The notes: generated from the letters alone by a model not told the origin. DNA of 64,000 bases from Stenotrophomonas nitritireducens (GCF_001431425.1 NZ_LDJG01000003.1:186001-250000); one strand, 5' to 3'. Counted from the stretch's first letter, positions 1 to 8,395 are shown. Program-made: numbers and translations.

Positions 1-17
1 CCGGGCGGCTTTTTTGT
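1..17 (+). terminator. 3' end of a rho-independent terminator from the gene left of the window
   Basis: The first bases are a GC-rich half-stem (CCGGGCGGC) running into a run of six T and a G, the usual tail of an intrinsic terminator read rightward. The other half of the stem lies outside the window, so the gene it serves cannot be seen. Confidence 0.45.
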
Positions 18-100
18 TGCCGCGCCCCATGGCCGTGGCCCTTCGGGCCTCATCCGGACGACGCCGGAACGGTCGCCGGCGCTCTCCCGCCCCGTCCGCA

Positions 101-1216
101 CTAGCGTGGCGCGATGTAGCCACCCGCCACGCCGCGCGGCGACAGCACCAGTTGCCAGAGCTGCGCGTGGCGGGTGCGGAAGCTCGCCATCGAGGCGGCC
201 AGGTAGAAACGCCACATGCGCCGGAAACGTTCGTCGTAGCGCGGATCCAGCCGTTCCCAGGCCGCTTCCACGTTGGCCTGCCATGCCTGCAGCGTACGGT
301 CGTAGTCGGTGCCGAAGTTGTGCCAGTCCTCCAGCACGAACAGGCCCTCCATCGCCGCGGTGATCTGCGCGGCCGAGGGCAGCATCGAATTGGGGAAGAT
401 GTAACGGGCGATCCATGGGTCGGTGCGGTCGCGGCTGACGTTGCCGCCGATGCTGTGCAGCAGGAACAATCCGTCCTCGCGCAGGCAGCGCCGCGCCACG
501 TCGAAATAGCCGCGGTAGTTCTTGACCCCGACGTGCTCGAACATGCCTACGGACAGGATCGCGTCGAATGGTTCGTCCAGCTCGTGGTAATCCTGCAGGC
601 GGATTTCCACCGGCAGCCCGGCGCACAAGCCACGCGCGAATTCGGCCTGTTCCTGCGAGATGGTGATGCCCACGCCTTCCACGCCGTGGCGTTCGGCGGC
701 GTACTTCAACGCCTCGCCCCAGCCGCAGCCGATGTCCAGCACGCGCATGCCCGGGCGCAGCCCGAGCTTGCGGCAGATCAGGTCGAGCTTGGCTTCCTGC
801 GCGTCGTCCAGGTTGCCGGCCTGGCGCCAGTAGCCGCAGCTGTAGACCAGCCGCTTGCCGAGCATCGCCCGGTACAGGTCGTTGCCAAGGTCGTAATGGC
901 GCCTGCCGACTTCATAACTGCCCTGCCCGGCCTGCAGGTTGAACAGTCTGGCCTTGAGCGCATCCCAGACTTCGCCGCCGCCGTGCACGCGCTCGTCCAG
1001 CCGCGCCGCCAGCAGGTGGGTCAGGAAGGCATCGAGCGAACGCACCTGCCACCAGCCATCCATGTAGCTCTCGCCCAGGCCGAGCGAGCCTTCGGCCAGC
1101 ACCCGCGCATGGAAGCGCGGGTCGAGGATCTCGATGTCCTGCGGGCGCTCACCGCCGGGGGTGATGCCCGCCTCGTGCAGCAGTGCTTCGACACGTCGTT
1201 GCAGCCCTGCATCCAT
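101..1216 (-). CDS. cfa: Cyclopropane-fatty-acyl-phospholipid synthase (371 aa)
   Basis: This cytoplasmic enzyme adds a methylene from S-adenosylmethionine across cis double bonds of membrane phospholipid acyl chains, typically in stationary phase or under acid stress. The SAM-binding motif I (VLDIGCGWG) is at residues 159-167 and the family signature HYDLGNDLYRAML at 107-119. Positions matching the bicarbonate site known in E. coli Cfa are present: C127 in YSCGYW, E227 in FEHVG, H253-x-I255 and Y304. The length is about 10 residues short of E. coli Cfa. The gene starts 16 nt after the stop of the upstream lipoprotein gene on the same strand, so the two are probably cotranscribed. Confidence 0.95.
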   Translation of the reverse strand: MDAGLQRRVEALLHEAGITPGGERPQDIEILDPRFHARVLAEGSLGLGESYMDGWWQVRSLDAFLTHLLAARLDERVHGGGEVWDALKARLFNLQAGQGSYEVGRRHYDLGNDLYRAMLGKRLVYSCGYWRQAGNLDDAQEAKLDLICRKLGLRPGMRVLDIGCGWGEALKYAAERHGVEGVGITISQEQAEFARGLCAGLPVEIRLQDYHELDEPFDAILSVGMFEHVGVKNYRGYFDVARRCLREDGLFLLHSIGGNVSRDRTDPWIARYIFPNSMLPSAAQITAAMEGLFVLEDWHNFGTDYDRTLQAWQANVEAAWERLDPRYDERFRRMWRFYLAASMASFRTRHAQLWQLVLSPRGVAGGYIAPR

Positions 1217-1232
1217 CGCTGGCCTCCACGGC

Positions 1233-2066
1233 TCAAGGGTGTGCGAACAGCTCCCGGTAGTCGGCCGCCACGTATGGCAGCAGCACGGCGGCCGGCACGT
1301 CCACGGTCTGCGTTCCGTCCGAATACGGACCGACCTGGTACGGCGGGAAAACGAAACGCAGCGCAGCGATGCGCCCAGCGGCGTCCATCACCGGCTGGAA
1401 CTGCGCGAAATTGGCGGCCTCCGGCGCCGTGCCCTCGTCGATCATCTTCGACAGGTTGCGCACCTGGGCCTGCTGCTCCTCCGGCGTCATCTCCTCGCCC
1501 TGCGCGCGGACCGTCGCCTGCTCCAGCAGCTTGTCGCTGGTGTAGTCGCTGACCGCCTGCCAGCCCTTGGGCGAATCGAGCAGGGACTGCGCGGTCAGCA
1601 ACTGCGCCTTCTCCGGCAGCCAGACGAAACGCGCCTCCAGCGGCTGGCCATGCGCGCCGCCGGTGTAGCTGCTGCCTTCGGCCGACACCGCCACCACGCG
1701 CGGCGTGTCCACGGCCATGTCGAAGGCCAACGACAGTTCATACGGCGCGGTGGGCTTGTCGTTGCCGAGTTCGTCCACCGCCTTGAGCAGTTCGGCCTTG
1801 GCATGCTCGGCATAGTCGGACAGGGCCTGGGCCAGGCCGGGGTACTTGTTGGCGGCAGGCGGATAGCCGATGCCCAGCACATAGCGGGCATTGGTCTCGA
1901 TCACGTCATGCAGTTCCACCGCCGTCGGCGCGGCATCGGCCGGCGCCGCTGCGGCCGGCGCCCCGTCCGTGGCTACCGCCGGCGCCTGCGTGTCGTCCTT
2001 CCTGCATCCGGCCATCGCCAGCACGACCAATGCCGCCGCGCAGGCTCCCTGTCCCAACCTTTTCAT
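1233..2066 (-). CDS. DUF3298/DUF4163-type lipoprotein (277 aa)
   Basis: Predicted periplasmic lipoprotein. A lipobox (LAMAG then C21) follows a short hydrophobic signal, and an Ala/Pro-rich linker runs to about residue 50. The remainder resembles the RsiV-like DUF3298/DUF4163 fold: a YTGGAHG turn, then a segment about output values and a C-terminal QVGPYSDG-type motif. In the family such domains bind extracellular ligands such as lysozyme or are of unknown role; no enzymatic motif is visible. It lies between a small acetyltransferase gene and cfa, all on the minus strand. A 9-bp inverted repeat (2091-2099 with 2104-2112) lies just upstream. Function is unknown; the domain call is moderately sure. 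Confidence 0.8.
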   Translation of the reverse strand: MKRLGQGACAAALVVLAMAGCRKDDTQAPAVATDGAPAAAAPADAAPTAVELHDVIETNARYVLGIGYPPAANKYPGLAQALSDYAEHAKAELLKAVDELGNDKPTAPYELSLAFDMAVDTPRVVAVSAEGSSYTGGAHGQPLEARFVWLPEKAQLLTAQSLLDSPKGWQAVSDYTSDKLLEQATVRAQGEEMTPEEQQAQVRNLSKMIDEGTAPEAANFAQFQPVMDAAGRIAALRFVFPPYQVGPYSDGTQTVDVPAAVLLPYVAADYRELFAHP

Positions 2067-2123
2067 GTCCTTTCCTTTCTCGATGGATCGCGCGGTTCCA
2101 CCCGGAACCGCGTCCGGCGCGGA

Positions 2124-2417
2124 TTATCCCAGCAGGTCCGCATATTCTCCATGGCGCTGCATGAAGGCCGACGCATAGCTGCATTCGGGAACCACCTTGA
2201 GGCCGCCTGCGCGCGCGTGCGCCAGCGCGGCGCGGGTGAGCAGCGCAGCGATGCCGCGGCCGCCGAGCGCGTCGGGTACGCCGGTGTGGGTGATGACCAT
2301 CGCGCCGTCGCGCAGCTGGTAGTCGAGTACCGCCTGCTGGCCGTCGACGGCGAGGGTGAAGCGATGCGCGGCCGCGTCGTGCGCGACGGGCGGAAACGCG
2401 GAATCGTCGTGGCTCAT
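2124..2417 (-). CDS. GNAT-like N-acetyltransferase, NATD1/YjdJ type (97 aa)
   Basis: Short acetyltransferase-fold protein. The core pattern HRFTLAVDGQ, then VITHTGVPDALGGRGIAALL, then a C-terminal CSYASAFMQRH is typical of the small GNAT (DUF1794-like, NATD1) family, in which GGRGIA is the acetyl-CoA loop. The start at 2417 is chosen because GGGGAG lies 7 nt upstream; a longer reading from 2447 would add ten residues with no conservation. The substrate is not known for this family. Confidence 0.85.
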   Translation of the reverse strand: MSHDDSAFPPVAHDAAAHRFTLAVDGQQAVLDYQLRDGAMVITHTGVPDALGGRGIAALLTRAALAHARAGGLKVVPECSYASAFMQRHGEYADLLG

Positions 2418-2620
2418 GGCAGGGCTCCCCGGGCTGGATGCGCCCATTGTGCCGGGGTTGCACGCCGGTGTGACGTGAAAAGCAGGCAGTGTCGCCGCAG
2501 GGCGTCACTTTCCGACGCCAACCTGCACACTGCAATGCCTGTCTCCCTTGCTGTCCAAGGGACAGCACACACTGGCATGCGGCTTGCTCCACGGCCCGGA
2601 CATTTCTTCCTTGCCGCGCC

Positions 2621-2788
2621 ATGCCTGTACCGTTCGACGCTTCGCGCACGCCGCCCTCCGACGACCATGACGCAATCCTGCTGGAAGGGCTGTTCCAGCT
2701 TGCCTTCAGCGGCGAAACCCGGGGCTGGGAATTCGAGAAGATCGACGAGGAAGTCCACGCGCGGCTGCTGCAGGCCTATCCGGCCTGA
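2621..2788 (+). CDS. Small conserved-looking protein (55 aa), function unknown
   Basis: This 55-residue frame is oriented toward the convergent rhomboid gene. It is acidic and well formed in its second half (GLFQLAFSGETRGWEFEKID), unlike the Cys/Arg-rich translation upstream of the ATG, which suggests coding begins at 2621. The segment has the codon bias of neighbouring genes. No signal peptide, membrane segment or known motif is visible, and the ribosome-binding site is weak. It could be a small regulatory or structural protein; I do not recognise a function. Confidence 0.5.
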   Translation: MPVPFDASRTPPSDDHDAILLEGLFQLAFSGETRGWEFEKIDEEVHARLLQAYPA

Positions 2789-2807
2789 GCGCCCGCCGCG
2801 CGCGTCC

Positions 2808-3428
2808 TCAGCGCCCGAAGCGTGGGTTCATCAGCTGCTCCAGGAACACCTGCATCACCTGCGGTTCCATGAACAGCATGAACATCACGCCGAACGCGGC
2901 GCCGGCCAGGTGCGCGCTGTGGTTGACGTTGTCGCCGCCGCGCTTGTCCATCCAGATGCTGTAGCCCACGTAGAACACGCCATAGAGGATGGCCGGGGCC
3001 GGGATGAAGAACACGAAGATCAACGACCACGGCGAGATCAGGATGAAGGCGAACAGCACCGCCGACACCGCACCGGATGCCCCCAGGCTCAGGTAATTGG
3101 GGTTCTTCTGGTTCTTCAGGTAGCTGGGCAGGATCGAGACCACCAGCGCCGCCAGGTAGAACAGCGGATACGTCCACCAGTTGCCGGTCACGCGCAGCAT
3201 GATCTGCTCGATCAGCCGCCCGAAGAAGAACAGCGTGACCATGTTGAACAGCAGGTGCGAGAAATCGGCGTGGATGAAGCCGTAGGTCACCAGCCGGTCG
3301 TACTGCCGATGCCGGTCGACCGCCGGCGGCCACAGGATCAGCCGGTCGGCCAGCTTGCGGTTGCTGAAGGCCAGCCACGAGACCAGGCTGGTGACGGCGA
3401 TCAGTAGCAGGGTTATCGGTCCTTGCAT
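2808..3428 (-). CDS. Rhomboid-family intramembrane serine protease (206 aa)
   Basis: Inner-membrane protease with about six hydrophobic segments. The catalytic serine is S118 in the GASG motif (116-119), the general base is H173 in AHLAG, and the oxyanion histidines/Asn lie in the segment around H53, H58 and N62 (HADFSHLLFNM), matching the HxxxxHxxxN pattern of bacterial rhomboids. The ATG lies 2 nt beyond the stop of the peptide-transporter gene, so translation is probably coupled. Substrates cannot be inferred. The tail is short and hydrophilic, with no extra domain. Confidence 0.9.
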   Translation of the reverse strand: MQGPITLLLIAVTSLVSWLAFSNRKLADRLILWPPAVDRHRQYDRLVTYGFIHADFSHLLFNMVTLFFFGRLIEQIMLRVTGNWWTYPLFYLAALVVSILPSYLKNQKNPNYLSLGASGAVSAVLFAFILISPWSLIFVFFIPAPAILYGVFYVGYSIWMDKRGGDNVNHSAHLAGAAFGVMFMLFMEPQVMQVFLEQLMNPRFGR

Positions 3429-3430
3429 GT

Positions 3431-5026
3431 TCAGGCTGCCCGGTAGTTGTCGACCATCCTGTAGCGACGCGCATACAGGCCGAACGCCAGCGCCGCCACG
3501 AAAGCGAAGCCTGCGAAGAAGAACATCAGGAACGCGGCCTCGCTCAGCCCGGTGCCGGCGATGCGCTCGGTCACCGCGCCGTTGCGCACCGCCGCGTTGG
3601 ACAGCAGCACCCACAGGTTGCCGATGGTGGTGGTCAGGTTCCAGAAACTCATGACCACGCCCTTCATCGACGCCGGGGCCTGGCTGTAGGCGAACTCCAG
3701 GCCGGTGGCCGACACCAGCACCTCGCCGAAGGTGAGCAGCGCGTACGGCAGGATCTGCCAGAAGATGGAAAGGGCGTTGCCGCCGTCCATCACCACCTGC
3801 AGGCCGCCTACCACTACCCAGGCCAGGCCGCTGAAGGCGATGCCGGCGGTCATGCGCCGCAGCGCGGTCGGCTCGAAGCCGAAGCGGCGCAGCGCCGGGT
3901 ACAGCACCAGGTTGTTGAAGGGGATCAGGATCATCACCAGCAGCGGATTGATCGCCTGCATCTGCGAGGCGGTGAACCACGTCGGCATCGCCATCTGCTG
4001 GCCCTGCAGTACCCAGGTCGAGGCCTTCTGGTCGAACAGCGAGAAGAACGGCGTGGTCAGGGCGAAGATCACCAGCACCTTCAGCACCGAGCGCACGCCT
4101 TCCACTGCGGCATCGGGATGCGCGCCGCGGGCGCGCTCCAGCTGCAGCATGGTGCCGCCGCCGATGCCGGCCAGCAGCGCCACCAGCGCCAGGCACAGGT
4201 AGATGACCACGCCCAGCCCGCCTTCGCGCAGGCCGGCCAGGGTCATCACCGCCAACGCCAGCGCCCACAGCGCCAGCGCGGCACCTGTCAGCGCCACCAG
4301 CAGGCCGGCGTTGCCCTGCCCCGGCGCGCGCGCCAGCAGCGCGGTGCGCACCACATTGGCGAACGAATGCGGGTCCTTCGGCGGCAGCGGCACCAGCACG
4401 TAGCGGCGGCGCCCCAGCCAGAACACGAACGTGGCCACGAACATCAGGATGCCGGGAATGCCGAAGGCCCATTGCGGCCCCAGGTTCTTCAGCGCCAGCG
4501 GGATCAGCAGCGAGGCGAACAGCGAACCGAAGTTGATGATCCAGTAGAAGGCGTCGAACACGATCTTGGCCAGATGCTTGTTCGACTGGTCGAACTGGTC
4601 GCCCATGAACGAAGCCACCAGCGGCTTGATGCCGCCGGCGCCCAGCGCGATCAGGCCCAGGCCGAGGAAGAAGCCCTGGCGGCTGCCCTCGAACAGCGCC
4701 AGGCACAGGTGGCCGACGCAGTAGATCAGGCTGAACCACAGGATGGTGCGGTACTTGCCGAAGAAACGGTCGGCCAGCCAGCCGCCGAGCAGCGGGAAGA
4801 AATACACGCCGATCATGAAGCTGTGCATGACGTCCTTGGCCTCGCCGGCGCGGCCGCTGGCGGTGACCTCCTGCAGCAGCAGCGAGGTGATCAGGAACTG
4901 CACCAGGATGTTGCGCATCCCGTAGAAGCTGAAGCGCTCGCAGGCTTCGTTGCCGATGATGTAGGGAATCTGGCGGGGCATGCCGGCCTTGCCGGCGGGC
5001 GCTGCTGCCACGTCGTTGCTCGTCAT
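3431..5026 (-). CDS. Proton-dependent oligopeptide transporter, POT/PTR family (531 aa)
   Basis: Major-facilitator-type inner-membrane importer of di- and tripeptides driven by protons. The POT signature ExxERFxxYG appears as NEACERFSFYG near residue 26, the proton-coupling site of the family, and the PTR2 motif as FYWIINFGSL. About 12-14 hydrophobic helices can be traced. Start 5026 is preferred over the in-frame ATG at 5071 because AGGA sits about 10 nt upstream and the extra 15 residues are Cys/Arg-rich. It leads an apparent two-gene unit with the rhomboid protease. Confidence 0.93.
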   Translation of the reverse strand: MTSNDVAAAPAGKAGMPRQIPYIIGNEACERFSFYGMRNILVQFLITSLLLQEVTASGRAGEAKDVMHSFMIGVYFFPLLGGWLADRFFGKYRTILWFSLIYCVGHLCLALFEGSRQGFFLGLGLIALGAGGIKPLVASFMGDQFDQSNKHLAKIVFDAFYWIINFGSLFASLLIPLALKNLGPQWAFGIPGILMFVATFVFWLGRRRYVLVPLPPKDPHSFANVVRTALLARAPGQGNAGLLVALTGAALALWALALAVMTLAGLREGGLGVVIYLCLALVALLAGIGGGTMLQLERARGAHPDAAVEGVRSVLKVLVIFALTTPFFSLFDQKASTWVLQGQQMAMPTWFTASQMQAINPLLVMILIPFNNLVLYPALRRFGFEPTALRRMTAGIAFSGLAWVVVGGLQVVMDGGNALSIFWQILPYALLTFGEVLVSATGLEFAYSQAPASMKGVVMSFWNLTTTIGNLWVLLSNAAVRNGAVTERIAGTGLSEAAFLMFFFAGFAFVAALAFGLYARRYRMVDNYRAA

Positions 5027-5174
5027 CTGTGAGGCGGTCCTGCGGATGCAAAGGGGGCAAGCGTAACGCAAGCGGCCCTCAGCGCGCCTGCCGCGCGGCG
5101 CCGGTGGAGCGCCTGCACGGCTCCTAGACAGGGCCGCACGCTAGCATGGCGGCAGATCCGTACTGGTCGTCGCA

Positions 5175-5984
5175 ATGAAGCACTGGGGCTGTCTGGCGCT
5201 GTTCGCCTTGTCCTTCGCCGTGGCCGCGGAGCCGGCCACGCCGGTGCTGCGGATCGCCAGCCTCCGCCTGCCGCAGGACAGCGCGCAGTGGAACCAGCAG
5301 CGCGAACGGATCCAGGCCCTGCTGGCGGACCTGCGCGCGGACGTGATCGCGGTGCAGGACGTACAGCAGTCGCCCGACGCGCCCAATCCCGCGTGCTGGC
5401 TGGCCACCCGGCTCAGGTACAGCTGCGACTTCATCACCGCCGACCCGCCCAGCCATGCGCAGCGCCGCGGCAGCGCGGTGCTGGCCGGCCTGGACGTGCT
5501 GGAAGACGGCATCACCCTGCTGCATGGCCAGGGCCAGCTGACCGCCGCCGGCATGCAGCGCGCGCGGCTGGACCGCAAGGTGGTCAACATCTACATCGCA
5601 CGCATCGCGCCGGACGGCAACGACGAGGAGGTGCGCGCGCAGCAGGCGGCGGACCTGCTCGCCTGGATCGGCGCGACCGACGCGGACCAGCCGTCGCTGG
5701 TCGTGGGCGAGTTCTCCGCGCCCACCGATGAGCTGGTCAGGCAGCTGCCGGGCTTCCAGCCGGCGCGCAGGAACCCTTCCGCACGGCGAACGGCAGCCAG
5801 CGGCGCGGCGGACGTCCGCCCGCACGGGCTGGACGTGCTCTACCAGGTGCGCAGTTTCGCCGACGTCGCCCAGCAGACCGTGGAACTGGCCCCGGCCGGG
5901 CAGGAACCGGTGCCGCTGGCGCTGGGCGTGATGACGACCCTGCGCCTGATCGGTGGTGTGGCAGCGGATTCCCCCGCCCCCTGA
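5175..5984 (+). CDS. Secreted EEP-fold protein, probable pseudo-phosphodiesterase (269 aa)
   Basis: A signal peptide (KHWGCLALFALSFAVAA, cut after AEPA or AA) precedes a domain whose order matches the endonuclease/exonuclease/phosphatase (DNase I-like) fold: strand RIASLRL, helix of Gln/Arg, strand ADVIAVQDV, strand LVVGEFSAP and a final strand. The residues that define catalysis in the family are changed. The Asn of the first strand is replaced (ASLRL instead of xWN), the LQEV glutamate is Asp (AVQDV), the GDFN motif reads GEFS, and the terminal SDH motif reads PVPLAL. It is probably an inactive binding protein exported to the periplasm or outside. A strong hairpin terminator follows directly. 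Confidence 0.75.
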   Translation: MKHWGCLALFALSFAVAAEPATPVLRIASLRLPQDSAQWNQQRERIQALLADLRADVIAVQDVQQSPDAPNPACWLATRLRYSCDFITADPPSHAQRRGSAVLAGLDVLEDGITLLHGQGQLTAAGMQRARLDRKVVNIYIARIAPDGNDEEVRAQQAADLLAWIGATDADQPSLVVGEFSAPTDELVRQLPGFQPARRNPSARRTAASGAADVRPHGLDVLYQVRSFADVAQQTVELAPAGQEPVPLALGVMTTLRLIGGVAADSPAP

Positions 5985-5988
5985 ACGA

Positions 5989-6020
5989 CGAAGCCGGGCG
6001 TTTCCGCCCGGCTTCGCTTT
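5989..6020. terminator. Bidirectional hairpin terminator between the EEP gene and sodA
   Basis: A perfect 12-bp inverted repeat (5989-6000 with 6005-6016) with a TTTC loop lies 4 nt after the EEP-gene stop and is followed by CTTT. It sits between two convergent genes and could end both transcripts. Confidence 0.8.
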
Positions 6021-6075
6021 CAATCTCCTGCCGGCAGGCGCGTCATGCCGCGCCTGCGCGGGCAGCCATCGCCCT

Positions 6076-6687
6076 TCAGGCCACGGCTTCCTCGTAACGG
6101 CGCTCCACTTCCTTCCAGTTGATCAGGCTGTAGAAGGTCTCGATGAACTCGGCGCGGCGGTTCTGGAACTTCAGGTAATAGGCGTGCTCCCACACGTCGA
6201 TGGTCAGCACCGGGGTGCGGCCTTCCATCAGCGGGCTTTCCTGGTTGCCGGTCTTCTCGACCAGCAGCTTCCTGTCGGCGGTCACGCTCAGCCACGCCCA
6301 GCCGGAGCCGAACTGGGTCAGCGCGGCCTTGGTGAAGGCTTCCTTGAACTTGTCGAAGCCGCCGAGCTGCTCGTCGATGGCCTTGCCCAGCGCGCCGCCC
6401 GGGGTGCCGCCGGCGTTCGGGCCGATCACGTCCCAGAACAGCGAGTGGTTGCCGTGGCCGCCGCCCTGGTTGCGCACGCCCTGCTGCAGGTTCTCCGGCA
6501 GGGTCTTGACCTTGCGCAGCAGCTCGTCGATCGGCAGGTCGGCGTACTCGGTGCCTTCCACCAGCGCATTGAGGTTGTTGACGTAGGTCTGGTGGTGCTT
6601 GCCGTGGTGGATCTCCACCGTGGCCGCATCCATGTACGGTTCCAGCGCGTCGGTGGCGTAAGGCAGCTTGGGCAGGGTAAAGGCCAT
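6076..6687 (-). CDS. sodA: Superoxide dismutase, Mn/Fe family (203 aa)
   Basis: Cytoplasmic enzyme converting superoxide to oxygen and hydrogen peroxide. The four metal ligands are present: H27, H81 (in GGGHGNHSLFW), D164 and H168 (in DVWEHAYY). The GGGHGNH surroundings resemble Mn-type or cambialistic enzymes, but metal choice cannot be settled from sequence. A strong AAGGAGA ribosome-binding site precedes the ATG. It is divergent from the RNase gene, with about 250 bp of shared upstream sequence that should hold the promoter. Length is normal for the family. Confidence 0.97.
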   Translation of the reverse strand: MAFTLPKLPYATDALEPYMDAATVEIHHGKHHQTYVNNLNALVEGTEYADLPIDELLRKVKTLPENLQQGVRNQGGGHGNHSLFWDVIGPNAGGTPGGALGKAIDEQLGGFDKFKEAFTKAALTQFGSGWAWLSVTADRKLLVEKTGNQESPLMEGRTPVLTIDVWEHAYYLKFQNRRAEFIETFYSLINWKEVERRYEEAVA

Positions 6688-6934
6688 GAGGGATCTCCTT
6701 GGGTTTTATGCCTGGGGGCGTTGTTTCGTTGTCCGGCGCCTGCCGGACGGTGCACCGGCAATGGTAGGCAGGAACAGGCAACTTACCAAGGCCGATGTAA
6801 AGGAAACTTCGTCCTGTCGTGAGTACAAACGGCCGCCAGGCTGCGAAAACCCACCGATGCGATGGCCCGCGTTCAAGAAAAATCCCGCGCAGACGCGATA
6901 ATCGGCCTTTCCACGCGACACAGGCCCACGCCCC

Positions 6935-7393
6935 ATGCGCAAACCGCTGCTCCTGCTCACCGCCGCGATCCTGCTGGTGGCCGGCCTGTGGGCCATGCGC
7001 GCGCTGCAGCAGCCACCGCCGCCGCAGTTCGCGCCATCGCTGGACGGCCCCGCCGCGCCGACGGTCACCGAGGAGCCGCGCCAGCCAGGCGCGACCGATC
7101 CGCTGCCGGCCTTCCTGCCGCCGGAAGCGCACGACACCATCGCGCTGGTCCTGCGCGGCGGCCCGTTCCCGCACCGCCAGGACGGCAGCGTGTTCGGCAA
7201 CCGCGAGCGGCGCCTGCCGCAACGCCCGCGCGGCTACTACCGCGAGTACACCGTGCGCACGCCGGACGTGGGCCACCGCGGCGCGCGGCGGATCATCACC
7301 GGCGGCGACCCGCCCGAGGCCTGGTACTACACCGACGACCATTACGAGACCTTCCGCGGTTTCGAAGTACCGGCCAACGGAGGCGCACGATGA
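6935..7393 (+). CDS. Barnase-type (N1/T1 family) guanyl ribonuclease, membrane-anchored or secreted (152 aa)
   Basis: The first 24 residues are a hydrophobic signal or anchor (RKPLLLLTAAILLVAGLWAM), followed by a Pro-rich linker to about residue 60 and a barnase-like domain. The family catalytic set is present: E104 in YYREYTV, R118/R119 in GARRIITG and H136 in YTDDHYETF, in the order of barnase E73-R87-H102. It therefore should cleave RNA outside the cytoplasm or in the periplasm. Its stop codon overlaps the start of a barstar-like gene (ATGA), the classical toxin/inhibitor layout. A GATAAT box lies about 40 bp upstream. Confidence 0.9.
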   Translation: MRKPLLLLTAAILLVAGLWAMRALQQPPPPQFAPSLDGPAAPTVTEEPRQPGATDPLPAFLPPEAHDTIALVLRGGPFPHRQDGSVFGNRERRLPQRPRGYYREYTVRTPDVGHRGARRIITGGDPPEAWYYTDDHYETFRGFEVPANGGAR

Positions 7394-7836
7394 GCGACAG
7401 CGGATTCGACATGGGGCTGGAGGATGTCGGCCAGGCCGGCGTCTATGGCGTGAGCCACGGCGACCTCGGCGGACTGGCCGCCGCCGCGCGCGATGCCGGG
7501 CTGAAAGTGCTGCGCGTGGACCTGGAGGCCTGCACCGACAAGCGCACCCTGCTGCTGCGCATCGGCACCCAGCTGGATTTCCCGGCGGGCCGCGGCCGCA
7601 ACTGGGATGCGCTGTCCGATGCGCTGCGCGACCTGTCCTGGCTGCCAGCCAACGGTTACGCGCTGCTGTTCGGCGATGCCGGCGACCTGCGCCAGGGCAG
7701 CCGCGGCGATTTCGACACGCTGCTGGACATCCTCGCCGAAGCCGCGGCCAGCTGGGCCGAGGACAATGTGCCGTTCTGGGCGTTCTTCGAACTGCCCGGC
7801 GGCGGCGAGGATGCCGCCGACGCAGGCGACGCCTGA
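7390..7836 (+). CDS. Barstar-family ribonuclease inhibitor (148 aa)
   Basis: Cytoplasmic inhibitor expected to bind the product of the upstream RNase and protect the producer's RNA before export. The barstar core is visible at about residues 35-115: a VDLEACTDKRTLL strand-helix, then FPAGRGRNWDALSDAL, which holds the Asn-Trp-Asp group that contacts the nuclease in barstar, then a strand GYALLFGDAG and a C-terminal helix-strand (NVPFWAFFEL). The N-terminal 30 residues and the acidic tail are additions relative to B. amyloliquefaciens barstar. Translation is coupled to the RNase gene by a 4-bp ATGA overlap. Confidence 0.9.
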   Translation: MSDSGFDMGLEDVGQAGVYGVSHGDLGGLAAAARDAGLKVLRVDLEACTDKRTLLLRIGTQLDFPAGRGRNWDALSDALRDLSWLPANGYALLFGDAGDLRQGSRGDFDTLLDILAEAAASWAEDNVPFWAFFELPGGGEDAADAGDA

Positions 7837-7843
7837 ACCGGCC

Positions 7844-8269
7844 TCAGGCAGCCGCTTCCGCCGGCCCCTTGAGCTCGATCACATTGCCGTCCGGATCGGT
7901 GAAATACAGCGAAGGCCCGTCGCCCTCCGCGCCGAAGTTGACCTCCGCCGCGCCCAGCGGGGCAAGTCCATCGCGATGCAGGTGCGCGACGATGCCCGTC
8001 TCATCGAAGGGTTCGATGCGCAGGCACAGGTGATCGACATTGCGCGCCCCCTGCCCGGGCGCCTCGCCACCGCGCGCCCCCAGGGGGCCATCCACGCTCA
8101 CCAGATCGATCATCGACGCACCGGCGCGCAGATGGACCAGGCCCAGATCCCCGCGCTGCCGGACCACTTCGCAGCCGAGCACGGCGCCATAGAAGGCGAT
8201 GCTGCGCCGCAGGTCGCAGACGCGGAAGACCACGTGGTCGATGCGCTGAACCGAGAACGGCGCTTCCAT
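7844..8269 (-). CDS. VOC (glyoxalase/dioxygenase fold) family protein (141 aa)
   Basis: Two beta-alpha-beta-beta-beta units typical of the vicinal oxygen chelate superfamily are visible: RIDHVVFRVCDLRRSIAFY at the N-terminus and NVDHLCLRI plus GPSLYFTDPDGNVIEL at the C-terminus. Metal-ligand positions (H in IDHV, H in VDHL, E in VIEL) are kept, so it may bind a divalent metal. The substrate is unknown; relatives include glyoxalases and fosfomycin-type resistance proteins. Start 8269 is preferred because GGAG lies 6 nt upstream; in-frame ATGs at 8281 and 8344 lack a ribosome-binding site. Confidence 0.9.
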   Translation of the reverse strand: MEAPFSVQRIDHVVFRVCDLRRSIAFYGAVLGCEVVRQRGDLGLVHLRAGASMIDLVSVDGPLGARGGEAPGQGARNVDHLCLRIEPFDETGIVAHLHRDGLAPLGAAEVNFGAEGDGPSLYFTDPDGNVIELKGPAEAAA

Positions 8270-8395
8270 CGCATGCTCCATGAAGAAACCGGGGGAAGCG
8301 CGGCCACTGGCCGGCTCTTCCGTGCCCCGATTGTCACACGGCAATCACCGCGCGCTGGCCCGGCGGCAGGAGGACGGCATTCACCAGCGGGCATG

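Noticed and set aside
1134-3407. A 757-codon plus-strand frame across the lipoprotein, acetyltransferase and rhomboid genes
   Set aside because: It spans several real genes and intergenic gaps and has no recognisable motif.
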